DNA from: Spirogloea muscicola
Taxonomy: Eukaryota > Streptophyta > Zygnematophyceae > Spirogloeales > Spirogloeaceae
Direction: 5' to 3'
Length of the DNA stretch: 63,830 nucleotides
Assembly (NCBI GenBank): GCA_009602725.1
Contig: WELB01000040.1
Location: forward strand, 345,540-409,369
Both the position numbers and the translations under genes were made by a program. Positions 12,437 to 33,276 of the stretch are shown here, in pieces (position 1 is the first letter of the stretch; each line of letters opens with the position of its first letter). A model generated the notes under the pieces. The model was not told the DNA's origin and did no database searches. It saw only the letters and a program-made list of their open reading frames with translations.

Positions 12437-12471
<35 letters not shown>

Positions 12472-13429
12472 TCCCGNCGCGAACGGGGATTCCGCTGTGG
12501 GCCCCGGGCCGGCCCGGTGCACTTCGGGACTGCCTGCGACGGGCCTTGGTAAGATACTGAAATCTTCTTAACAGTTGCCGACATGTTTTGAGAAATAGAT
12601 ATTAAATCTTGTCGAAGTTCTAACTCATTCTACTAACAAGGCTTGTAGTACCAGCATGCGGCGGGCGTTGTCATGCCGGGGCCGAGGATTGGGGATCTGC
12701 GACCCGCACGTAGGCGGGAATCTGCACCTCCCGCCTTTCCCAATCCGGCGCGCCACATTCCCCCCCCTGCCGCCGCCTCCGCTGTCGCCGTCGCCGTCGC
12801 CGCGGCGGCCGCGGTCACAGCGCGCCGCCAGCGGCGGCGACGGCGGCGACGGCGCCGTCGTCCTCTTGCGTTGGCGGTTGTTGGCAATCGCGCTGCTGCA
12901 AGCTTCGGCGCCGCCTCCGGTCGATTGCCATCTATTCGAGCTCTGCGCGACGGAGCTCATGGCGGCAGCTCGGTCCGAGGGCCCTCGCCGCCGCGGCGCG
13001 GATGCGCGGCATGCGCCATGAGCCTCCGGCGCGTCCGCCGCAGAGGCCCGGCGCCGCTGCAGCTCGCCGGCACGCCGATTCCGGGGACATGATCAGAAGC
13101 GCGCTCAATTGCGGGCCGCCGAGTCGGGTCTTCGCCTCCTGCCAGCATCTCCCGCTGCCGGAGCTGCCGGCGTGAGCTGTGGCGCTGCTGCGCAAGCTCG
13201 CTGAATCGCCAGGCCGCCGTCGGCGTCGAGAGCCGCGGCGCCGCGCGAGCTCGCGGATCCGTCAGCCATCGCCGGCGGTCAGATCATGCGGCGGAGGTAG
13301 CGGCGGGTGCGTGGGGGGCCCCTGCCCGCCGCCCTCCTCGCGCAAAAAGCCTGCCAGGCAGCGGCGGGCCGGGATCGATCCGTGTACCTCCCGTGTGCGG
13401 CCGCTCACCGGCAAGGCGGCGGCCGAAGC
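12433..13429. promoter_or_regulatory. GC-rich divergent intergenic region
   Basis: About 1 kb of CpG-rich DNA with CCG and CGG repeats between two divergently arranged genes. Long open frames occur on both strands because stop codons are rare at this composition; they have no recognisable motif. Probably holds the promoters and 5' UTRs of both genes. Confidence 0.5.
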
Positions 13430-15992
13430 ATGTCGCAGTGCTCCCTGGACGTGCCGCGGAGCTCGAGCTGCTGCCGCTCCATGGCGGCCTCGCGGGCGCT
13501 GCTCCTCTCCCACGGCGCCAGGCGGGCCCTCGGCTCGGCCGCCGCAGTGCCGGTGCGGCGGGCCGGCAGGGCCAGGGGCAGCATCAAGGACAGCGTGGTG
13601 CCGGCGGCCCCGCCGGACGGCCGCCCTGGCGGCAAGGACCAGGCGCACCGCAAGCCCAGCGGCGGCGGCGGCGGCCGGAAGCCTGTCGCGTCGGCGGGCC
13701 ACGCGAAGGTCACGGCCTTCTCGGAGGCCGAGGTGTCCAGGGAGGAGGACTCCGTGTTCAACGACGACCTCGACGTGTACAGAGGCCTGGTGCTCGACCT
13801 GGCCTACAGGTGAGCAGTCCTGGTGCGGCCCAGGTTTGGCTTTGCTTGCCCTGGACTGTGAATGTGTCCTCAGAGTCCACTCGTCTGCAGGCATTCACAG
13901 CTGGCTTTGGCAGAGAAGGTGTGACACATACCTTTGCAGCCAAATCGCACGTGCAATTTGTCAATTTGTTTCCACTCCTTCTTTGTCTAGAGAAGCAAAA
14001 GATCTTAAGAGGGGCGAGTCAGAAGACATAGAAGGTTTTCAAGTGTATCACTTCTTAAGTAGGTGCATGGTGTCCTATACTTGTGCTGGCTGTTTGTGGT
14101 CCAGGCAGCTGGCAGACTGGACCACGGGATTGCTATAGAGAATTTACAGTGGTGCTTGTCCTCCTTCAGGCCAATCAATGTCGTCTGCTGGAAGCGAGCC
14201 CTCTGCCTTGACATTCTCGAGAAAGTAAGTCGAGGCAGGGTTCACTTGTTTGTTGATCAGCAGATTCCAGTTCTATATGTAACAAATGGGTGTTCTAGGA
14301 TATGCCTGACCAACCTGTTGTCTTGCGGCATCGTTGATTGACCTGCATAAGACAAAGAAGCTAGCAAGCTGCAATGCTGCATCTGTTGGCCAAGCGTTTA
14401 GGTTCAGCAACTTTCCCAAGCTATCAAAAAGAAGCAGTGATGTCACAGCTGCCAATCGTAAATGTGCTGTGCAGGCTGACGTCCTCCAGTATTATGATCA
14501 AGTCGTGAAGTCACCTAGTAAAGCTTTTCCGATACCTGCTGTTCTCAGAGTATGTCTGTCAGCTTTGCTTGATCTCAGCACTGGCTGCAACTTACTGCTG
14601 TTCATGAGCAGCATCAGTCCAGATTGGCAGCATAGGTCTTGACATGTTATCATACTAGGCACGCTTACACTTGGGCTTTTTGGAAGCAGTTCAGTAGCTG
14701 TGGTTCTGTCTGCAAATGCATTGCAGGTCAGCAGCTTCATGCACACCCCTCGGGAGAAGAAGATGAGGCTCAGCCTTAGCAGGAACAACATATTCTTGCG
14801 CGACCGTTTCAAATGCCAGTAAGTGCTGCACCCCTCGGAGCCTTGGTTTGCCAAGTTCCTGCAGCCCTGAGCATTTGCGAAAGTTCAGATCCTGTGTGTG
14901 TGTTTGTGAAGAAATAGATGCCGAAAGCTCAAGCTATAGACATGCATCCAGCATATGGTGCTTCTTTAGGCTGTCTTCGCAAATTGGTAGCCTTTGACCA
15001 CCTCACCTTCCCTCACGTTGCACAGCACTTTCGTTATTCCTATGAGCTGAGCAATGAAAAGTCCAGTAACAAACTGGTCTAGAGTCTCAGGTACTGTGGT
15101 GCTCGAGAGGACCTCACCATTGATCATGTTAGGCCAACTTCAAGAGGAGGTGGTTGGACCTGGGAGAATCTGGTATGTGAAGCAGACTGTAACAAATGCA
15201 AAGCCTTCACTGCCCATGTGTGTCAGTCGGTTTGAAGCTCATGAAGTGCTGATTGCAGTAAGAATTGTGGACAGATGTGGTGCTCCTTTGTCTTATCACA
15301 GGAGTTGTGTATGTAATTTTCTCAAGTACACAGGCCACCTTCAGCTTGCTGTCAACGATTCAGAGCTTTGCTTGAACTTGTAAGCTCAACAGTCTGGCTC
15401 AACGGTCTGACTGTGCAGGTGACTGCATGTTCACCGTGCAACCTAAAAAAGGGGGACAAGTCTCTTGAATCCTCGGGGATGAAGTTGCTGCGTGTACCAA
15501 AGGTTAGTGTGCTCATAGTTCCTCAGAGTCTGCTTTTGTTGCAAGAGTAGGTTGCAGCGCTGACATGGAATATGGCAGCTGACACGACATGATAAGCTTG
15601 ATTGTCAGCTTGTCATTTGTCATACCTCTGCTGCTTGATCACGTTGCAGGTAATTGACAATATGTAGAAGCATTCATGATTGAGGGGTTGAGATAAGCAT
15701 TATATGGATAGAATTGCTTCTGCAATAAGTGCTGCGCCTGCAGTAGCAAGCTGTGTGTCTAAGAACGTCACTCCAGCATGACAGTGTCTCTTGTAGTGCT
15801 CTTGAGCCTTGGGAGGCGCAAAGTGCTTACGATCAGATGATTGTGTGACCTTCTTGACAGGAACCCAAGGAATTGGATGCAGCAGACCTACCCCCAAACT
15901 ACAAGACCTACCGATCTTTGACCTCCCGAACTTCTCGCACCCCTCCAGAGTGGCTGGACTGGCTCCCTATGCGATCCTCTCCGCTGCTCTAG
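13430..15992 (+). CDS. HNH endonuclease family protein, organelle-type, 7 exons
   Basis: Exons 13430-13809, 14170-14224, 14475-14549, 14727-14818, 15091-15172, 15419-15502 and 15861-15992 splice cleanly (GT-AG) into 299 residues. An Arg/Ala/Ser-rich leader suggests plastid or mitochondrial import; MAASRALLL at 13481 is an alternative start. The core reads [19 protein letters not shown], then a zinc-ribbon pair CQYCG ... ACSPCN around [13 protein letters not shown] and WENL. This is the plant/cyanobacterial HNH family with IDH as the metal/catalytic centre and Asn in the last HNH position (CNLKKG), which is usual for this subgroup. The C-terminus [10 protein letters not shown] is also typical in plants. 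Exact DNA or RNA target is unknown. Confidence 0.93.
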
Positions 15993-16599
15993 ATGACACC
16001 AAGCAGACAGTCACGGCTGTGGGTGGCCGTGATCGAAATAGTTGAGCAGAGTCGTTGAAGTCATTCTTATGAGAGTGTGAAGAGCTGGCTGCCATAAGCT
16101 TGACCTCATGCCTTGGGTGATGCCAACTAGTCCCAAATGATTAATTCTCGCTCAACGGACATTCTCGCATGCTTTGCTTACGCAATCTCCAGAGCAGCAC
16201 AGCTGTACATATGGCTGCATAGAAGTCCTGCAATGGGCGAGAACATTGGTTCACTGGACTGTACAAATTCCATGTCTGCCCGGCTGCGATGAGACTCAGC
16301 CCCTGGGCATCTGCGCCGAGCTAAGCCTGGCTGCAGAGTAGAAGTAATTACTAACCGCCTTGCTACACCTACCGTTGTGAACCTATACATGATTGCCCAT
16401 TCTGTCAATCAATGGTGCACATGCGCTGTTTACTACCTTCATACTCTGCGTCTCTGCATGGAGACTCGGTATCCATGCCAAAACCAGATGCACAGCGCCT
16501 GCGGCTCAGGATTCTGGAGGCAACCGTATTTCTCGACTTCCTGCGAGTTGGGGCCGACAGTGTTGCTGCGCTCCCTAGAGGTCGATGGCCGTTATTGGC

Positions 16600-17580
16600 C
16601 AGCTTAGGATAGAATGTTCAAAGTTCGAAGAGGCCAGAAAATGGCTAAAGCGCACGGCCACTCAAGTGGCCACTGGGTGCCCAATATCCTTTGTAGAAAA
16701 GAGATCTTCCCATTTACGGCAATGGCTGTGAGAGGCCAGCCCAAACACAATAGCCCAAAGAAATGTACAAGGACGGAACGGTGCAAAAGCATGAAACTAC
16801 CCTTCCTGACTCCTGCGAGTGGGCGCTCAATAACCTCCAGTCAACAAGTGCATATCAAAATGACTAGCGGGCGGAAATACGTAGAAGGCCAGCCCCAGTA
16901 AAGAAGAGAGAAGACCGAAGGGCCGGAAAACAGCAGTAGGTAGCTTCTGACCTCCGCCCCCACCGCTTGTAGCAGATCTGCTGACAAAAAGTGAGCTCTT
17001 CCAAACAGCAAGTAGTGAGCTCTTCCAAGCCAATTCGATCTACAAAAAACAAGTAGCTCTTCCAACTTACGGCAATGGCTGTGACAGGCCGGCCCAGCCC
17101 GAAGGAATGTACAAGAGCCAAAGACCTTCGACCTGTGGGTCATGGGCCCACCCCGCTTTTCGCTGCACACGAGGGTCGATCCTTTCTCTGGTACCATGTA
17201 GTGGAACGTTGCTTGTCGTAAACGCTGGCTATGTACTATACTGACCTTGCCCAGTTTTCCTGGGCTGGCCATACAGCTTAGTGCTTCCCCTGGCCCCTTC
17301 TCGTCCTTTGTTCATTCTATTTTGGGCTGGCTTTTTCCAGCCCCTATCCTCAATGGGGAGCCCTTCTTCTTCATTGACAGCCCTAGCCCCCTGCCAGCTG
17401 CCTTGCCAGGCAGCCCTCCGCTCCGTTCTGCCCGCGACTGGCTCCTCGCGGCCCACCCCGACTAGTCGGAGCAGGCCGTCCCTTTGGCGCACCTCGCCCA
17501 CACCCCATTCTTCTTTTAGGCTCCGCCGTCATTTGGCCCCTTCGAAGCTTCGTCAATTCTTTTCGGGCTGTTCACAGCCC
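16600..17580. mobile_element. Retroelement tails in both orientations
   Basis: Minus-oriented stem-loops at about 16724-16743 and 17073-17094; plus-oriented ones at 17262-17280, 17321-17343 and 17567-17580. The copy at 16743 follows a decayed frame end near 16830, at the family spacing. Between 17110 and 17200 a minus-strand ATGGTACCAGAG followed by CCCACAGGTCGAAGG resembles an LTR-element primer-binding segment like the one at 19857. Confidence 0.65.
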
Positions 17581-17584
17581 TGAC

Positions 17585-17813
17585 CTGCGTGCCCAGGCTC
17601 GCTACATGGCGCAGATGGAGAAGGTGGCCTTCGACAGGACGGTGGAGCCTAGCTTGTCTGACCTGAGGCTGCTTAGCAGGGGTTACTGAGTAATACGTAG
17701 CTGCTTTGATTCTTGTTGTGCTTGTTTTGCTTAGCGCTTCCCTGGCCCCCTTCTCGTACTTTGTTCATTCTTTTTTGGGCTGGCTTTTCCAGCCCCTATT
17801 CTCAATGGGCGAG
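17585..17813 (+). mobile_element. Reference copy of the element 3' end: ORF C-terminus plus stem-loop tail
   Basis: The frame from about 17585 reads ARYMAQMEKVAFDR and ends PSLSDLRLLSRGY with TGA at 17687-17689. About 90 bases later comes TTTGTTCATTC, then GGGCTGG-CTTTT-CCAGCCCC (17777-17797), then CAATGGGCGAGC, after which similarity to other copies stops. The last block probably marks the 3' end. The same order (SDL..LL.RG(Y/H), stop, 75-105 bases, stem-loop) recurs near 19290 (-), 41720 (-), 50471 (-) and 50901 (+). The family is best read as a non-LTR retrotransposon whose 3' UTR forms a stem-loop. Confidence 0.7.
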
Positions 17814-17929
17814 CCCGTCGCCGAAGCTCCTACCTCAGCACGACCTTCGAGGGCGTGCCCGGCTCCTGTCGGCCTGACCCCCCGGGCCGGTGGCATGCTT
17901 TAACTGCGCTCCCCCCTACGCGGCGCTCA

Positions 17930-18800
17930 CATACCCGACGCAGTCGTCCGGACGGCCGTCCCCCGGCTCCTGGTCCTCCCTCCCTGCCTTGTCGGTGTAA
18001 TGAAGTGTGAGTGCGGAGCCCACCACGCCGACGCTGCGGAGCTGGCTGCACACATGCTCCGCTGTGCGCACTGGGGCGAGAGGACCGGATCCCACGACCT
18101 CCTGAGGGACGGCATGCATGAAGTGTTCCTGGAGGCGGGCTACACGGTGGATTTTGAGAACACTTCCATCAGCTGGGCGCGGACGGTCTGCTCCATAGGC
18201 GCGCCGACCTGGTCGCCATCCCGGGTCCCCGCATCATCGCGGTAACTGCCTACTGCGTCCACTCCGCTAATCCCACCAGATCGGCGTCGACCGCAGGGCA
18301 CGCGGTAGGCCTGGCGGCCCGTGGCAAGGAGCGGAAGTACGCGAATCACCCTGCTGGTGATGAATTCGCGGCGTAGCGATCACCGTCCACGGGGCTTTCG
18401 GCATTCGCTGGCTGGACCTCCTCCAGCAGCTTGCCCGGCAGGCCATCAATCGGCGGCCGGGTCAGATAGGCGAGTTGCTCGGCTTCAGCGCTGCCGGTTC
18501 GCTACCACAGGTCTTCCGCATGCGGCTGTCGGTCTCTTTCCAGCGCTCCCTGGCACACGAAGTCCACTCGCGAGCAGGCCGCGCTATGGCTGCTGCATCT
18601 GGGTCTAGACGGAGTGCCTCTTTCCCAGCTGCGAGTCACTCGGACTTGCTGCCGCTCACTCGTGGGTGTTCAGCTTCCATCTGCGTCGTCTCGTGTCTGC
18701 TGTGTGGTTTCTGTTCCGCACCTTTTGACTCTTTGGATCTTGTCCAGTCTTTTTGGGCTGGCCTTTCCCAGCCCCTATTTTCTATGGGCGAGCAAATTCT
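17930..18800 (+). mobile_element. Decayed non-LTR retroelement C-terminal half with tail
   Basis: Plus-strand pieces in consistent order: CECGAHHADAAELAAHM..C (a zinc-knuckle-like CxC...H...C), HDLLRDGMHEVFLEAGYTV, RADLVAIPGPRIIAVT, ARGKERKYANHP (stop at about 18377), then after a frame change QVFRMRLSVSFQRSLAH and SHSDLLPLTRG (about 18665). A stem-loop tail follows at 18755-18774. The order matches the region after reverse transcriptase in plant and algal LINE-like elements. At least one stop and one frameshift break it, and no RT palm motif is present here. Confidence 0.7.
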
Positions 18801-18859
18801 TAATTGGAAGAGTTCATTTCTTTTCATCAGATCTGCTGACAAAAGAAACAGCGCTTCCA

Positions 18860-19492
18860 AAGTCACTGGTGGCTGTGAGTGGCCAGCCCAAGAGTATGGA
18901 CAAGGTCTGAAGGGGCCGGATGGCGCAAAAAGCAAGATACTAATTGCTAAGACGGCAGCGAGGGGGCTCTCAGTACCCGCGAGTCAGTAAGTGCAAGTCA
19001 GAGTAGCTAGCAGGCGGATAAACGTCGCCCTAACGGAAACCTGAGGCAGCAGCTAGGGCGCGGCCTGCACGCAAGTGGACAGCGAAGGCAAGGGACCTCT
19101 GCAAGGAAATGGCCAAGCGCATCCGGAGCACTTGAGCAAGGGACCCGGCAGCATAAAGTGAGGAGGCGGTGGCTGGAAGAGGCCAGCCCAGGAAAAAGAA
19201 GTATACAAGTCCGAAGGGACCAGGGAAAGTGCTAAAGCACACACGGAAACAAGTAGCTACGAAACAGTTCAGTAACCCCTACTAAGCAACCTCAGGTCGG
19301 AGAAGCTAGTCTCCTGGTAGCTGGTCCCCTAGCGAGGGCCAGAGGCGGCAGCAAGAGAGAGAAGAAGTGGCTCTTCCAATGGGGGCAAGGGCTGTGAGAA
19401 GCCAGCCCGAAAAGAATTGACAAGGTCCGAAGGGGCCAAACTTCGAGCTAAGCAGCGACTGCGGGGCCTGAAGAGGCTATGGCAGAACGGGG
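18860..19492 (-). mobile_element. Two overlapping retroelement 3' ends, minus orientation
   Basis: Minus-strand frame with SDLRLLSRGY and stop near 19290-19265, stem-loop about 80 bases beyond at 19196-19168, another at 18890-18868, and a further C-terminal piece at 19242-19030 (VLRMRLAISLQRSLAF...RALAAASGF). The block 19361-19492 is a 132-base tail copy that differs from 41459-41590 at about four positions only, so part of the family is young. Confidence 0.72.
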
Positions 19493-19524
19493 ATGGACCA
19501 CTCAGTAGTTACGAGTGAGGAGCC

Positions 19525-19833
19525 TCACATCCGACAGACTAGCTGCCGGAAACTATCCCCCTGACGACAGCCGGAGGCCGCAGCATGAGCACGGCCAGCA
19601 CGCAGATGCAAGGCGTGGGCCATGGACTGCTGGAGGGAGACGGACAAGCGCATACGATATACCTGAGCCCACGAGCCAGCGGCGTTGAAGTCAGCCGGCA
19701 GCAAGGGCACGACCAGCGCGGGAGTGAGGGGTGAGAGGTCAGCCCAAGGAAACGTACAAGCGCCGAAGGGGGCGGGGGCTATGAATGGCCAGCCCGGAAA
19801 GAATAGAGGTCTCGAGTAGAAGATAGCTAGCAT
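19525..19833 (-). pseudogene. Retroelement ORF C-terminal fragment
   Basis: 102-residue minus-strand frame containing NAAGSWAQVYRMRLSVSL and HLRAGRAHAAASGCRQGDSF, parallel to fragments at 18500, 19100, 43300 and 50740. A stem-loop tail of another copy lies at its 5' side (about 19772-19795). Confidence 0.65.
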
Positions 19834-19856
19834 GCAAGAATACTGCCATTCACATC

Positions 19857-19926
19857 ATGGTATCAGAGGAAGGTTCGATCACTCCTCGACCTGTGAGTTA
19901 TGGGCCTCTGATACCTCTGATACCAT
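19857..19926 (-). repeat. Perfect 13-bp inverted repeat with LTR primer-binding-like motif
   Basis: ATGGTATCAGAGG at 19857-19869 is exactly inverted at 19914-19926. TGGTATCAGAG is the usual initiator-Met-tRNA primer-binding sequence of plant LTR retrotransposons. On the minus strand the order is ACATGGTATCAGAGG, CCCATAACTCACAGGTCGAGG, GATCGAACC. A related, mutated segment is at about 17110-17205. No LTR or gag-pol is recognisable beside either. Confidence 0.5.
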
Positions 19927-20197
19927 GTTGGGCGAAGCTCACTGCACATGACTGCTGACAATCATGAGATCTAGAGGGCCGGAAAGCCAGCCCAAAATGA
20001 CTGGACAAAGCCCAAAGGGGCTGACGAGGAGTGGCCGATCAGGCACCCACAGTGGCCTCCACGTTGTCACCGTCTCCTCGCTCACGTAACATGGCCACTC
20101 GGGCATTCGCAAACGAGGACTGGCAAACCCCAGCATCCCCCCCCCCCCACCTCCCGAACCCCACGCCGGCGCCGGCGCCCCGCCGCGCGCGGCGGCC

Positions 20198-31940
<11,743 letters not shown>

Positions 31941-33276
31941 TGGGCATGTGCCATCAGTAGTGAACACCTTGAGAGCCAAGAGCAGGGTGCCACCATGTAA
32001 TGATAAGTCACCATGTGTATAGTCTGTCACCATTTAGGCAGTCATGCCCTGCAAGGCATTCTTTGTCTGTGGCTGTTAAGAAGGCTGTTGACCTTTGTCC
32101 AGCCAGAGGTGGCTACGAAATCCTGGAGGTTGTGCTCTTGAATTCTTCTATACCTTGTCAGCATTCATTCGCAGGGTGTTTGCATCGACTGATTGAACAC
32201 AAATTAGTTCTTTAGAAGAACGGTGGCTGATAGAGGTCAGTCTAATATGGATACACAGACTTGCGCGAGCAGCATTGGCACAGAGTCACGAGCAAGGTCG
32301 CCATCCCACCTGACTCAGGAACCTTCAGAGTTCATAGTACCCCAAACAGCGGTGGCAGTAGAGGTACAATGTGGATCATGACTTTCAGCACAACCGCTGG
32401 AGCCATAAGCTCCACCGTGCAGCATCATTCTTCATTGGTGCAAGCCTGGCCCTACCGCCTTCTTGGCTTTCTAGCTAATTGGCAGCTATTGTGCGAATTG
32501 TGAGATCCTGTCGTGCGCCACTAGGCAAGACAAGCTGGTGGCAATCTTAGAGATGGCACAACACAAGCTTCCCTGCCTCTCAGCCATATGAGGTCATATA
32601 AACACTAGACAACAAGAGTGGGCTTATGCTCTGGCCCCTCTTGGCCTCTTTTTACATGAAGAGGCCAAGTGGGGATATGTACATAAGGTCCCTATAGTGG
32701 ATCATCAAGATCGACTTCCTGTCCTAGGGCTGGCCGAGCACACCACCACAACTCCAGCAGGTGCAGGAGAGTGCCCGTTATGATTGTGTGCCCTTTTGGA
32801 CGCCTGATGAGGCGTCAGTGATGGTCTGTGATCCTTCACATCGTCATTATTCAGATGAGGCGCATGCTGGAGGGTGCAAGCTAGTGAAAGACCATTTGCG
32901 TTGCTCCCATGGCCTCTGTTTGCGCTCTGACTTCATGACATGCTCTTTGATGTTGGCCAATCAGCGTCCGTCAAGAAGCACATGCACAGCCGATTGAATT
33001 GCAGGGTAAGGGACCCGACATAACTCACTCACAAAATGCTGTCAGAATGAACATTCGATACTGGCAATTTGCAGATTGAAGTACATTTGCATGAACAATA
33101 TAGCACGACGAAGTTACTAACATATGGCTCACCACATGGACAGCACTATACAACAACCACCCAGCCACAATCAAGTCTGTGAGGCGTAGCTCACTGGGGC
33201 TCACTGCATGATTCGCCTGAGTCTCTTCAGATCCAGTGCCACCTGGTCCAGGTCCAGTTCTCAGTGTGTCGCTCCA
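31941..33276. other. Convergent intergenic region, no gene seen
   Basis: Lies between the ends of BRR2 (+) and GID4 (-). Holds the two 3' UTRs and no splice-linked or motif-bearing reading frame. A small palindrome GACGCC-TGATGA-GGCGTC is at about 32800. Confidence 0.6.

Noticed and set aside
13345-13420. Antisense tRNA-like segment with GGATCGATCCC
   Set aside because: The T-arm is poor and no cloverleaf can be drawn; it lies in the leader of the HNH gene.
32795-32815. GACGCC-TGATGA-GGCGTC hairpin as a regulatory RNA or terminator
   Set aside because: Single short palindrome in eukaryotic intergenic DNA, no conserved context.
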